Assembly (NCBI GenBank): GCA_034769895.1
Contig: CM068373.1
Location: 440,925,080-440,989,079, forward strand
Origin: Magicicada septendecula
Lineage: Eukaryota > Arthropoda > Insecta > Hemiptera > Cicadidae
Length of the DNA: 64,000 nt
Reading direction: 5' to 3'
Position numbers and translations under genes: made by a program. The number at the start of each line of letters is the position of its first letter. Within the stretch, counting starts at the first letter, position 1. Positions 1-10,277 of this stretch are shown here, piece by piece. The notes beneath the pieces are model-generated. The model ran no database searches. It saw only the letters and a list, made by a program, of their open reading frames with translations, and was not told the DNA's origin.

Positions 1-1403
1 GATTAAAGTCAGTAAGTGGCATAATTTTTCTAAAAAATGAGAGCCAAAAATAAAGTTTTTACTTACTAAAACTTTTAAGTGGCCAGAAGCCTGTGAAAGA
101 GTACTGTCATTTTTATGTGATCAGAATCTAATATTGTTTTCATGCACTGTATTAGGTCCTGCCTGTGATCATAAATTGTTGTGACACTTCTCGATTGAAA
201 GTTCCACCTGGTAGGTACAGATCTGGGTAACCGCTTTTTTACTACTGCATCTAGTATTGTTGTTCTTTGCGGACTAACTGAGAAAAAAGCGCAAAGAGCT
301 TGAACATTGGCAAAGAAAACTCGAACTTCCCTGTTTATTGATGCAGCTTTCATCACAACTAAATTCAGCTGATGTGCATGACAATGAACACATTGGGCAT
401 CGGCATAACAATTTTTTACAATTGCGTGTACACCACTAGAAGTTCCAGCTATTACAGATGCTCCATCATATGTCTGTGCAATGAGCTTTTGGGGAGTTTC
501 ATTTATTTTGTGGTGTTTTAACTCATCAAGAATACATGATGCTAAGGCCCTGGCATCATGACGAGAAGGGTTAAGAAAAGTCCAGAATCTTTCTACAGGT
601 CTGTTTTTTGCTATGTACCTATAGATAACAGCTACTTGGTATAAATTAGACACATCGCTGGTTTCATCAGCAATAACAGGTAAAAAATTTGCTTGTTTAA
701 TTTCATCTGAAATTCTTTCGTGACAGACTTCTAGCAGTATTTGTAGTAATTCATTTTGAATGGTTTTAGAAGTACCCCTAAATACTGTTGAAGTTTCAAG
801 ATGGTTTTTTAAAACTGTATCTAGCTCTGCACTAAAATCTATTAACCCTCTAAAAATTCCTGAATTATTTGATTCTTTAGACTCATCGTGGCCTCTTAAA
901 GCTAGTTCAAACACACCACAGAAACGAATACAATTGATAATAATACTTAGCACATATCTATTCTGCTTAACTTGTTCATTGTGAGCTACAATATTTCTCC
1001 TATAAGTTGTACCTAGTTGTTCTGCTATGTTAGTTGTTCCTAACAATGCTAACTGTAAACTATTTTTTATGTGGGTACCTGAAGCCTCATGTTTTTTAGT
1101 TCTGTCATTAAAATGGTTTAAGTCTTTAAATCCAGTCTTAGTCCAAGTCTCCTCCCCTCCAAACAATATACAAGGAAAGCAAAATAATGCAATTTTAGTG
1201 TCACACCCACATAACCAGGAATATTTATTGTATAAGTCTGTTTTAAATTTAAGATTAAAAATTCTATTACATGACTTTACAGTTTGATTAAAACTTGAAA
1301 GATCTGGTGTAGGTCTACCTACTCTCTTAATTTCAATTTTTTCCTCAATTGGACTTAAACTGAACGGTGTTTTCGTTAAGTTTTCGACAGAATTAATTGC
1401 GTC
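1..1403 (-). pseudogene. hAT transposase, ZMYM1-like (TTF zinc finger + DUF4371), frameshifted
   Basis: The frame is open from 1403 to a stop at 75-77 (442 codons). No ATG is near the upstream stop at 1404-1406, so the true start is upstream in another frame or lost. The N-terminal half holds a TTF-type zinc finger around 1150-1250: a W-L-C-G-C stretch, then F-C-F-P-C followed by I-L-F-G-G. The DUF4371 part follows: ADETSDVS (acidic residues of the RNase H-like fold), then YDGAS, then CHCHAHQLNLV, the usual C/H motif, and PTRWN near 240-260. After the stop, bases 1-60 still encode family sequence in another frame (R-K-I-M-P), so a small indel near 60-75 broke the gene. The dimerisation domain lies outside the window. 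The family is ZMYM1-like hAT transposases, which bind the terminal repeats and cut and paste the element. Confidence 0.85.
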
Positions 1404-1996
1404 CTACGAGTTATATATAACGAATATCTTACACTATGACGCCTTAATCCTTTAATATGCACTATTATTTATATTTAACAATGAATTATACTAACACTTA
1501 ACTAACACTAACAATAAACTTCACAAAAAATTCTACCGACACTAATGAACTGAACTAATAAAACAACATAACCATACAAATTCGAACTGTCGCACCACGT
1601 GTTATTTACCAACATACTGGTGGCGCCGTGACTGACAAGCGGAGTTTGCAGTCCCTAATCACACCAGGCGAAGCTATAGCGATGTAATAGGAACATCCTA
1701 GTGTAGCCAGCCAGAACACAACTACATTGTGTTTCTCCATATACCAAGCACGTCACAGCTGGTGTACACACCCGTAGTACACCGCGGCGAGAGCGTGTAC
1801 GGTTTTCATTAAGTGCTCTGCACTTTTCAATCAACAAATGATTAATTACGATTATTTAGCTTGAAAACACTTTTTAATTATTGTTTTTTTTTCGTAATTT
1901 TATAATTTAAAATACAGTTTATGGGGGATTTACAGGATTAAAAATACAATTAAATTTACAGGATTTAATGGGGGTTGTGCAACCGTGCAACCTAAG

Positions 1997-2011
1997 CACG
2001 GGCCGCCACTG
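1997..2011 (-). repeat. hAT-1 terminal inverted repeat
   Basis: Plus-strand CACGGGCCGCCACTG, which reads CAGTGGCGGCCCGTG from the element's outer end. It abuts LINE coding sequence without overlap. Confidence 0.75.
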
Positions 2012-3800
2012 ATCTCTCCTACCAATGGCTTTATAGTTCAGTGCCGCTTTCGGGAATTGATCCTCTGTCATCCTTTGCAGATTATCCCACCATTGTCTTC
2101 TGTAAGTTTAAATAATTTCATTTATGTCCTTCATTTCGAAGGAACTGCATTTCAGGACTCTGAATCTTGCCACACTCCTTTTTTGTCATGACCCATGCCT
2201 CACTTGCATATGTCAATGTGGGTATTGCAGTTGTCTTGTAAAATTTAATCCTTGTGCTGTGTCTTGTTTTATTTATAAGATTTCTATGAATGAAACCACA
2301 AATATTCGTAAATTTATTTATCTTCTCTTTTACATCATATTCAGATTCGTAGCTTACTGCACAGCCAAGATATTTAAAATGGCTAACTTATTTTAAAGTG
2401 CTGTTGTTTATAAACTATCTTAGTCCTCACTGGATATTTACCTTTAAAGGCCATGGTTTTGGTCTTTCTCACTGAAATTATCAGTGAGTACTCTCTTGCT
2501 ACTTCTTGTAATTGAATCATAGCTCTTTGTAAATTATCCTCATTTTCTTGAATAAGAACTATGTCATCCGCATATAGCAGGAACCCATACAAATTGATTT
2601 GTTAAGTTGTATTCCCGAAGTCGCTCTGGATTTCCGGGCTCTCAACATGTTGTCAATGTATATATTAAACAAGGTTGGGGAAACACAAGATCCCTGCCTA
2701 ACTCCCTTATTTATCAGAATGTCACCTGAGGGCCTACCATTCAGATCCAGGACTACAGATGTATGTTTGTAAAGGTCCTTAACTGAATTTATTAAATGCT
2801 GTGGATGTCCTCTTTTATCCATAATATTCCATAACTTCTAACAGTTTACATTATCAAATGCTTTTTCCAGATCAACAAAAGCGATATACGTTTCCTGGTT
2901 ATACTCCCGTCTTTTCTCTATTATCTGCCATAATACAAACAATGCATCCACAAATTATTTTTATGTGTTCTGTCTCCTTTTTTATATAACAAAATCACTT
3001 TGGCCTGCCTCCATTCTTTTGGAATTTTGTTTTCCAACCAAATGTTATTTAGAAAATGGAGAAATTGTAAATGCAATAATGTGCAACCATATTTTATTAC
3101 CTCAGCATTTATTCCAATAAGTCCTGGTGCCTTTCTACTTTTCATTCCATTAATTGCTTGTTGAAGCTCTTCTATAGTTAACTTATCTAGACCTTTTCCA
3201 CTGGGCTTACTTATATAATCCTTATCATTTTCTGATGCTCTGTCAAAATATAACTTTCTATAATGGTTTGTCCATTCATTTTCCCCAGTCATATTAACAC
3301 GAATCTATCTTTTCTCTTTCAGAGCTATTCATTGTTCTCATCACTTTATATGCCATAGTCTGTCTACCATGTAAATTGTGTTCCATAGTGGCTATGAAGC
3401 GTTCCCATGAGTCTTGATGGGCTTTTTTAATAATTCTCTTTGTTTCATTTTTTATTCTCTGGTATGCTTCTCTTGACTCTTCTGGTGGATGTGATATGTA
3501 TCTTCTAAAGCTATCATATTTCCTCTTTACCATAGTATCTATATCTTCTGTCCAAATTCTCAGACCCCTCCTTTGTCTGTACTTCTTTTTGCAGCCTACT
3601 GCTTCCTTAGCTACTTGTATTATTATTTTCGTGATTTTACTCCATTCCACCTGTAAGTCTTCATTAGTAGGTATTACTGCAGTGCACTGATTTATTCTGT
3701 TCTGATAAATATTTCTGGTACTTTCATCCTCCAATCCATAAACTTTAAAGACTAGTTCATTATTTTCTTGCTGTTGAACAAAACTATTTTGTTTTAACAT
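2012..3800 (-). pseudogene. LINE reverse transcriptase (copy 1), several frameshifts
   Basis: Read 3800 to 2012, the pieces are: a linker (168 aa, 3294-3800) with basic helices and the HNLHGRQ motif; the fingers region (2921-3292) with RKAPG and W-R-Q-A-K-V-I-L-L-Y-K-K-G-D; the palm (2559-2822) with KGVRQGSCVSPTLFNIYIDN; then YADD (LLYADDIVL, 2383-2592) with the catalytic Asp pair intact; then the thumb/C-terminal part, which in a third frame contains YLGCAVSYES and LTYASEAWV down to about 2020. At least three frame changes separate them, so the gene is dead. It would copy element RNA into nicked target DNA. Confidence 0.85.
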
Positions 3801-4020
3801 TGAAAATGTTTATAAGGATGTGTCGCACATTTGCGGTCGATCGCTGATGCATGATCGAAAATGGGAACCGGCAAACTACTTCTTTGTTGTCAATAACGTA
3901 GTACACATATAAAACTTCGCTTATGAATGCGACTACATTTAACGTATAATCTGTACATTGGTAAATGAAGAATGAATTCATTGATTGGTGAATGAACATA
4001 AATATATATATTTTTTAGAT
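3801..4020. other. Unassigned block interrupting LINE copy 1
   Basis: About 220 bp separates the endonuclease end from the RT linker. It shares a stretch of about 43 bases (minus strand near 3880-3925, one mismatch) with plus-strand 15307-15350 inside hAT-2, so it probably derives from an interspersed repeat. I see no clear terminal repeats or duplication. Confidence 0.4.
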
Positions 4021-4275
4021 TTATTGAAGCATTTTCAATGCCCTTCTCTGTGCATTGCATTTGTGCAATGCCTGTAAATTTTTTCCATCGCTTATGTAAT
4101 TGTATATATATGGCAGAAGATAATGATCTGAAAAAATGTCATAGCCCCTCCAGGCTCTTGTATCTTCAACTTGTGACACTAGCTTCTTATGAACTATTAT
4201 ATATCTGAGTAAGTATTTTTGTTTATTATGTGATTTAAAATACAGAATCAAGAAGTTGTATTCAATAATAAAATA
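4021..4275 (-). pseudogene. LINE APE-like endonuclease, C-terminal remnant
   Basis: The 76-residue frame contains R-Y-I-I-V-H-K-K-L followed by R-G-x-D-I-F-S-D-H-Y-L-L. The SDHY/L block is the conserved C-terminal motif of apurinic-type LINE endonucleases, with the catalytic His. The N-terminal catalytic residues are absent, so the copy is 5'-truncated near 4275. In the live element this domain nicks the target to prime reverse transcription. Confidence 0.7.
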
Positions 4276-4469
4276 AAGTGCTTTAATGTTGTAGAAGGCT
4301 TATGATGAGTGTAATTTGCGTGAACGAGCAGTTTACAAATGCTTCAGAGATGGCTGTGATCCATCTTGACAAACTGGTTGATTGATGTCATGTGAAGATG
4401 ATGATAGTAAGATGAAGATCATGGTACTGTGTGCCATAAATTCTTACTCTTAATACAGAGTAAGCTACT

Positions 4470-4930
4470 ATGTCTACTGAAGGTTACTGGTTAAGCACTT
4501 TTAGAAAATAACCAGCTTTATAGAAGGACACTTAATACAAATTCCACCATGATAATGCACTAGCTCATGTACTGTTCCATGTTCAAAAGTTTGGCCAAAA
4601 AAACATCATAATAATAGTGCAACCACTGTAACCCCTATGTATTGGCCCTGATTGACTTTTTCCTTTCCCAAAACAAGAAAATATAAAAGGTCAACATTTG
4701 ATGAGTTGAAAGACAATAAACAAAAATTTGGTGCATCAACTCAAAATTGATTATACCAAAAATTGGATTTCATAAATGTTTTAAAAACTGAAGAAACATT
4801 GATAAGTCTATTGTGTCTGATTCAAATTACTTAGAATGAGAACATTAAATGTAGCTGAATAAAGACATACATTTTTAAATAAACATATTTCATGACTTTT
4901 TTTTTTATCAAATCTTGTATTGGTACTTAA
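4470..4930 (+). pseudogene. mariner transposase, C-terminal remnant
   Basis: The region encodes F-H-H-D-N-A-L-A-H (near 4540-4570), the mariner HHDNAPAH block with the second catalytic Asp. It is followed by Y/C-x-GPD with LFPF-K and then G-Q-H-L/F, matching the usual SPDLAPCDFFLFPKLK...GTHF order. Stops and frameshifts interrupt it and I find no terminal repeats. Bases 4276-4470 may hold more of it but are too degraded to call. Confidence 0.6.
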
Positions 4931-5103
4931 GTACCACTTATTTTTATTATGTTTACAGTTATAATGCTAATGATAATGTGATGTATTTTATACTTACACT
5001 TATTGTTTTTTATTAATGGTACCTATAATTCAATTTTTTATTTTTTGTATTCTTTTTATATAGCCTAAAGGTACCATATAATGTTATTATTTATATTCTT
5101 AAA

Positions 5104-5135
5104 GCGATCAATTTCGGTCACAGACCATCATCAGG
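5104..5135 (-). ncRNA. Hammerhead-ribozyme-like core, left arm of palindrome
   Basis: On the minus strand: CUGAUGA, one extra U, stem II GGUC/GACC with a UGU loop, then GAAA and the AUUGAU segment followed by C and GC. Stem I is weak here, with only the first pair convincing. It is therefore a hammerhead-like core and may not be active. Confidence 0.4.
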
Positions 5136-5261
5136 TTATATAGCACATTCACAATATTATAAAACACTATTATTTATAAAAACGAATTTGTATACCAAAT
5201 ATGTCTACAAATTCGTTTTTATAAATAATAGTGTTTTATAATATTGTGATGTGCTATATAA

Positions 5262-5293
5262 CCTGATGATGCTCTGTGACAGAAATCGATCGC
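5262..5293 (+). ncRNA. Hammerhead-ribozyme-like core, right arm of palindrome
   Basis: This is the counterpart of the minus-strand motif. It has CUGAUGA, then a damaged stem II (two substitutions relative to the other arm), then GAAAUCGAUCGC, which gives the palindromic stem III AUCGAU before a C. Stem I pairing is weak. Confidence 0.35.
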
Positions 5294-5375
5294 TTTAAGA
5301 ATATAAATAATAACATTATATGGTACCTTTAGGCTATATAAAAAGAATACAAAAAATAAAAAATTGAGTTATAAT

Positions 5376-6739
5376 TCATTTTCTGTAGATCTGACATCTT
5401 TGCTGTCCTTGGCTTCCCATACAATTCACCTCTGCTCTTATTTCCTTTTCATCTGTGCCATCCACCTCTCACATTCATTAAATTGTCTTCCATATCTTAC
5501 AGTTGTTTTCTTCATCTTCATCACCATCTGTTCTTCCCTAAGGATATTATTACAACAGTCGCACAGATTGCCGTATTGTACAGTGGAAACAAAATAATTG
5601 ATACACGATGAAGTTGTTAGTTAGAATTAAACAAAGACATTCAAATATAATATTTCCTCAAACTAGAGAATGTCCAACACACAGTAATGTTACAAACAAT
5701 AAATGTCACCTTATTACAGTTTCGCACTAAGTAACAGATAACACTAAACCACAAGTCACAATAACAATAACTCCAAACCTCATGTAATGTTTTTGGTCTA
5801 AAACTGAAACTTGGCTGGCTGCTGGCTGGTTATTTATACCCTATTGAGGTTCAAGAGAAATCAACCACTTTCCAGGCAATGCATCAAGAAGAGTTGCGTT
5901 ATTTTTAAAATATCTAAATGTAGTTTAACAACAGTGAAAAACTTTTTCAAATTTTGTATGAAGATACTTTTTTTTTATATTTGTAATAATAGAACTTAGT
6001 ATATTAGTGGTATGAACTGCCACCCGGTTTAGAGGTCCTCAGTTCACTTCTCAGGTAGTACCATAAAATGAAGATCTTTTTTCCAGTACGTGGAAGTCAT
6101 AGTTAATTAGGATAGTTAAAGGAGGTCCCTTGTGTGGCCAATTGCCTGCCTACCTAGTTGATAACCCCTTGTTGTATAATCTTTGGTTTCTATAAGTACC
6201 ATCACGTTTGCCTTCTAGATGATATTTTCATATTGAATTCATTAGAAAATTACAGGCAGTCACTGTACTACTGAACCAACACAATTTATGCCAAATTTTT
6301 ATGTATTCTATGCCTTCTCAAAATGTCATATAAGAAAGAATTATTTCCAAAACTCTCTTGCCTAAAAAATATAAAGCAGGAAAAGTGTATATTTATTGAG
6401 CGTTAGGTTGTTCGGGAAATATTGTTCATTATATCTATAAATAACTTATATGTGTTATCATTTTGTCATTTTAAAATTTTTATCATTTTGTGTTAATTTA
6501 TGTACAATATTCAGAATTTTAATTTGTTAAAGTGTTGTTACCAATTAATATATTATGTTATTGAGTTGCAAAACAGCTTATTTAGAATTTGAACTCCTTT
6601 TCATCAGAAATTATTTAGTAATTTTTAAGTAAAAACTATTGAAATTTTTAGTTTTTGGACAGCTGAGATAACTAAATAACAGTCGACTATAAACCTTTTT
6701 AATTTGTCAGTTGCAGTCTTGCCAAAGATTTTGTGTTAT
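5376..6739. other. No recognisable feature
   Basis: AT-rich sequence of about 1.36 kb with only short open frames (longest 60-77 codons) and no motif I recognise. It is probably old, decayed intergenic DNA. Confidence 0.6.
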
Positions 6740-6751
6740 GAGTAAACAGCA
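6740..6751 (+). repeat. Target-site duplication, LINE copy 2 (5' side)
   Basis: GAGTAAACAGCA here is repeated exactly at 8779-8790 and brackets the LINE. Confidence 0.9.
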
Positions 6752-8778
6752 GAAGTATTATGTGAGGAAGTATATAAGGTTTATCTGCTCCAAGACGATG
6801 GTATAAAATATCTGTACCAACAAAGATTGGGAGCATATTTAGCAAACATCAATACAGAAAATGATATTAATAGGGAATGGGAAAATATACGAGCGTGTAT
6901 AGAAAAGAGTGCACATGAGGTAATAGGTCGGAGGAAGAAATTTAGGAAAAGAAAAGGATTGAAAATTTGGATGGAAGAACTTGAACAGGCTATAAAAGAT
7001 AAAAAAATAGCGTATCATAAATATTTACAAACGCCAAGTGTACAAAATGAGGAAACTTATAAGTCAAAAAGAAATACCGCAAAAGCTATAGCCAGGAGAG
7101 CCCATCAACAATACTGGGATATATTTGTAAGCAACATAGAACATGACCTGCATGGACGGCAGGAAGTAGCCTATAAAATCATTAAACATCTAAACTCACA
7201 GGAAAGAGACACAGCTAGACTAAATCTGATCGAAGATGAAGAATGGAAAAGGCACTACCAAGAACTATGGTGTCAAGCAGAAATAAACAGGGATGAAGGA
7301 AGCGACATAAGTGTTTCCGTGGATATGATTACTTTAGATGAGCTGCAACAGGCACTAAGAGACTCTAAAAATAGGAAAGCAAGGGGACTGGATAAGATAA
7401 ACATGGAATTGCTAAAACACGGAGGGCCTCTTTTTGAACTGCGATTTCTTCATTTGATTAATGAATGTTGGAGAGCAATGATATGCCATCAGCATGGAAC
7501 AAAGCGGAGGTAATATCCCTTTTTAAGAAGGGTGACAGACATAGGTGTGATAACTATAGGGGAATCAGTCTACTTAACTCAGCTTATAAGGTCTATTCAC
7601 GGATAATCAACAATAGATTGAAAATTATTACTGATGCATTGCTATGTGAAGAACAGTCAGGTTTTAGAAAGGGACGCTCTTGCATTGACAATGTTTTTAT
7701 AATGCAACAACTGATTGAAAAAAGAAGAGAGTTCAATCTTGAAATGCACATAGCATTTATAGATTTTAAGAAGGCGTTTGACAAAGTAAAGAGACAAAAG
7801 CTGTGGGAAATTATGAATATAAGAGGGTACCCTCGACACTTGATCCAGGCATTGAAAGGACTATATAAGCGAGCAGAAATGGTGATAAATACGGGACGAA
7901 GTATAAGCTCAGAGCTAGTAACAACACAGGGTGTGCGACAGGGTTGTAGCATATCTCCAACTTTGTTTAATATATACATAGATCACATAATCAGGATATG
8001 GAAGGAAGAAGTCCGTGGAGGTATTAAAATAAACAGCAACACCACTTTAAATTCGTTACTTTTTGCAGATGCTTTAGCAATAATTCAAACGACTGAAGAT
8101 GGCCTGCAAAGATCGGTGTACACATTAGAAACCATAGCTAACGAATATTCCCTAGAAATATCGGCACAGAAAACTAAAATTATGGCATTTAAAGGGAAGA
8201 ATCCAGTACGCTAAAAAATAATGGCCTATGGACATCCTGTAGAACAAGTATCACATTTTTGCTATTTAGGATCAGATGTCAGCTATCTAAAACGACATGA
8301 TATAGAAAGAAAATTTCAGAGATTTGAATACATAGGGGGCACAATAAATAGAACGTTGGGAAATAAAACGCGTAAGGAGACAAGATTAAAGTTATATAAA
8401 ACCATGGTTGTCCCAATTCTGACGTACGGCAGTGAGACCTGGGTTCCTTCAAAGCTAGATAGATCAAAGATTCAGGGAGCTGAAATGCGCTTTCTGAGAA
8501 GAGTGAAGGGCTGTACACGATTAGATAGAATATGTAATGACGACGTCCGGAATGTGCTAAACATCTACAATTTGAATCACTGAATAGATGATTACAAACG
8601 GAAATGGCGGGACCACATCAACCGCATGGACAAATGTAGACTACCACAACAAATAAGATCTTATAAACCAACGGGCAAGCGTAACATTGGAAGACCTTTT
8701 TAAAGATGGGACCAACTATGACATTGTGGAGACGGAACAGGCATTTCTGCCTATACCATGAAGTGTAGAAGAAGAAGA
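6752..8778 (+). mobile_element. APE-type LINE copy 2, complete 5'-truncated insertion
   Basis: The insertion is 2,027 bp and is bounded by the 12-bp duplication GAGTAAACAGCA (6740-6751, 8779-8790). It starts inside the linker ahead of the RT, so the endonuclease was never copied, as in typical 5'-truncated LINE insertions. It ends in a short GAAGAAGAA tail right after the last codons. It is the same family as LINE copy 1 in the opposite orientation. The LINE tail at 58011-58430 ends in a similar GAAGAAGAA run. Confidence 0.95.
6776..8770 (+). pseudogene. LINE reverse transcriptase (copy 2), nearly full RT but inactivated
   Basis: The pieces are: the linker (6827-7498) with HDLHGRQ; RT fingers in a second frame (7465-8214) with AEVISLFKKGD and NYRGISLL; FIDFKKAFD (first catalytic Asp); GVRQGCSISPTLFNIYIDH; then LLFADALAI. 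The last motif should be F/YADD, so the second catalytic Asp is Ala, which on its own would abolish polymerase activity. One stop at 8212-8214 separates this from the C-terminal part (8221-8583: CYLGSDVSY, LTYGSETW). A further stop precedes K-R-K-W-R-D-H and the terminal G-K-R-N-I-G-R-P-F-x-R-W-D. In total it has one frameshift, at least three stops and the lost Asp. Confidence 0.9.
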
Positions 8779-8790
8779 GAGTAAACAGCA
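8779..8790 (+). repeat. Target-site duplication, LINE copy 2 (3' side)
   Basis: Exact repeat of 6740-6751. Confidence 0.9.
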
Positions 8791-9383
8791 AGTTTTCCAG
8801 TTTAAATTAAAATCTAAATTTACCATGTTTTGGGAACATGTTACTAATCCCACACCAGTGCTAAGCAGAAAATGTCTTTGTTCTATGTAAATAATACTTA
8901 ATAAAATCTTCAGTACTAAGATGTTGACTAACAGAAGTTTTTTGTTACTTGAACATAAAACAGCCTTTTGTATTATTAGCTGTTGGATGGAAGATTATCC
9001 ATTTGAAAAAAGTGCCTATTTGTACAGCAAAATTGAAAGTTAAGGGCATATGCACAGAAACCAATTTATGGATGGACGAGTCCACTTTGAAATTGTGAAT
9101 GGTGGGAGGGTAACGGAGAATCAGCTGGTATACAAGTGAAGGTGTTGTCAACTTGCGTGTGATGTTTTAGTTACCATTACATTGTTTGTTACTGTGTTAT
9201 GCGCTATCTCAGTCTTGCATTTGTTATGATTATCTCAATTTATTATTAATTGTATCATTGTTTTACAATCACTCATTTTTATTAGTTATTTAATTTTTTA
9301 GTTAATTTCTATTGGTAGTGTTTTCTGTAATTACGTATTGTCGTAATTATTTGTGTTATCACCCAGTAACGTGATTTCTTAAA

Positions 9384-9811
9384 ATGGATACTTCTCCTTC
9401 AACTAGTAAAGACAGGAAAGTTATTCATAGTCAAGCACGGGGAGTAATTTTTAATGTTTTACAATTTATGAGGAGAGAAGCGGCTGAATGAATAAAAATT
9501 CCAATTAAAAGTGTTTTCGAACGGGTTACTGTGGCAACTGGCATATCTACTCACATGTTATCGCGTATCACAAAGGAGGGAGAAAAATTAGGAGGACAGT
9601 TTAAGAGCCCAAAAAAGACCAACCCCAGGTTAATCCCAAGACAAGTGTGGACGACTTTGACATCCACGTTGTAGGCTACGTCGGACTGTTAATTAGTTCC
9701 ATATCACTAACAAGAGGCATCCAATGGTAAGCGCATTGCTACCCATCATTAGAGAAAACATTAACTTCAAGGACCAAATTAATTCCCTCAGAGTTCTTCT
9801 AAGAAAAATTG
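9384..9811 (+). pseudogene. DDE-superfamily (IS630/Tc1-like) transposase, N-terminal part
   Basis: It starts MDTSPSTSKDRKVIHSQA, followed by a helix-turn-helix-type region (F-x-R-V-T-V-A-T-G-I-S-T-x-M-L-S-R-I-T-K-E), which would bind the terminal repeats. A stop (TGA at 9489-9491) and later frameshifts break it. Further on, fragments fit the conserved D-D-F-D-I region and a later L-R-x-L-L-R-K-I segment where PLE-A is inserted. Copy B (28346 onward) has the same N-terminus. The assignment to the IS630/Tc1 group rests on the N-terminal pattern and the TA target, so it is moderate. Confidence 0.55.
9800..9811 (+). repeat. Target-site duplication of PLE-A (left)
   Basis: TAAGAAAAATTG, repeated exactly at 12280-12291. 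Joining across it restores the transposase reading (R-K-I-G-Y-R). Confidence 0.85.
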
Positions 9812-9901
9812 TCTTGTTGATACATCCTCTTCATTCACTTTTTTAAATATTATATATATACACAAACTTTCGCTAGTGAACACTTACTTTTTGGTTTTAT
9901 A

Positions 9902-9942
9902 TCCCAATCGTTTCTACGTGGTGTCCGTCTTCCTCAGTGGGA
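9902..9942 (-). ncRNA. Degenerate hammerhead-like motif in inverted 5' copy of PLE-A
   Basis: Minus-strand counterpart of 12185-12225. Stem I (UCCCA/UGGGA) is kept, but the base pair next to GAAA in stem II is lost (CGUA instead of CGUC) and stem III reads ACGA instead of ACGU. It is probably inactive. Confidence 0.4.
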
Positions 9943-10277
9943 TTTGAAATACAGAATGTCTGTACAAAGTAACCGTTATGGGTTGTAGGTGTGTGTGGAG
10001 GGGGTTGCTGGTGGGAGGGAATTGGCGCTGGGATTCAAAGTGTGTGTTTGAACAAGTGTATCAAAAAGTATATATGATCTATAGTGTAATTGGTCATTTA
10101 ATATGTTGTTTGGTTGTAGTGTGTGATGTCTGCATATTTCATATTGTTCTGCTGTGTTTAGTTTTCTACTTTTAGGTAAGTAGTGTAGTATTTCTCTGTT
10201 GTGTTCTATTTTTGTGTAACCGTGGTTTTTATTTTATAACAACAATAATAAAAGGTATATACGCGACATAGTCATAG

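Larger units (their letters stand above)
1..2011 (-). mobile_element. hAT DNA transposon 1 (5' end and most of transposase; other end outside window)
   Basis: The element reads on the minus strand. Its 5' terminal inverted repeat is at 1997-2011 (CAGTGGCGGCCCGTG on the minus strand), which matches the CAGTGGCGGC start known for hAT elements with zinc-finger/DUF4371 transposases. A leader of about 590 bp (1404-1996) precedes the transposase frame. The element leaves the window at base 1, so the second terminal repeat and its 8-bp target duplication cannot be checked. The first flanking bases, ATCTCTCC at 2012-2019, are the expected duplication. It sits directly in the 3' coding part of a LINE (2012-4275), so it is younger than that LINE. 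Confidence 0.8.
2012..4275 (-). mobile_element. APE-type non-LTR retrotransposon (LINE copy 1), truncated at both ends
   Basis: The minus strand carries the end of an endonuclease, a linker and a reverse transcriptase in LINE order, running from about 4275 down to 2012. It belongs to the same family as the plus-strand copy at 6752-8778: the linker and RT align throughout, with shared motifs such as HDLHGRQ/HNLHGRQ and KTKTMAFKGK/KTKIMAFKGK. The 3' end is cut by hAT-1 in the middle of the conserved N-Y-K-x-x-G-R-R segment, so the 3' tail is missing here. A block at 3801-4020 interrupts the reading frame. I cannot assign the LINE clade firmly. Confidence 0.85.
5023..5375. repeat. Large palindrome (inverted dimer) with hammerhead-like cores on both strands
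   Basis: The left arm is 5023-5192, the right arm 5206-5375 and the spacer 13 bp. The arms are near-identical over about 170 bp. Each arm carries, reading outward, a CCTGATGATG...GAAAT...GATCGC motif. It has no ORF. The arrangement matches the shorter inverted dimers at 32898-33149, 35760-36092 and 43403-43670. I could not identify a convincing target duplication. Confidence 0.85.
9025..9811 (+). mobile_element. Tc1/IS630-like DDE transposon, copy A, 5' part
   Basis: It begins at CAGCAAAATTGAAAG directly after a TA (9023-9024). A second copy of the same 5' end lies at 27992-28410 (CAGTAAAACTGAAAG, also after TA), which fixes the boundary. About 360 bp of shared leader precedes the transposase start at 9384. 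The element is split at 9800-9811 by PLE-A and resumes at 12292. Confidence 0.75.

Noticed and set aside
1655-1837. 60-codon minus frame upstream of the hAT transposase
   Set aside because: Could be an upstream exon, but it has no zinc-finger or transposase motif.
5364-5597. 77-codon hydrophobic frame
   Set aside because: Begins inside the palindrome arm and reflects T/C-rich DNA rather than a membrane protein.
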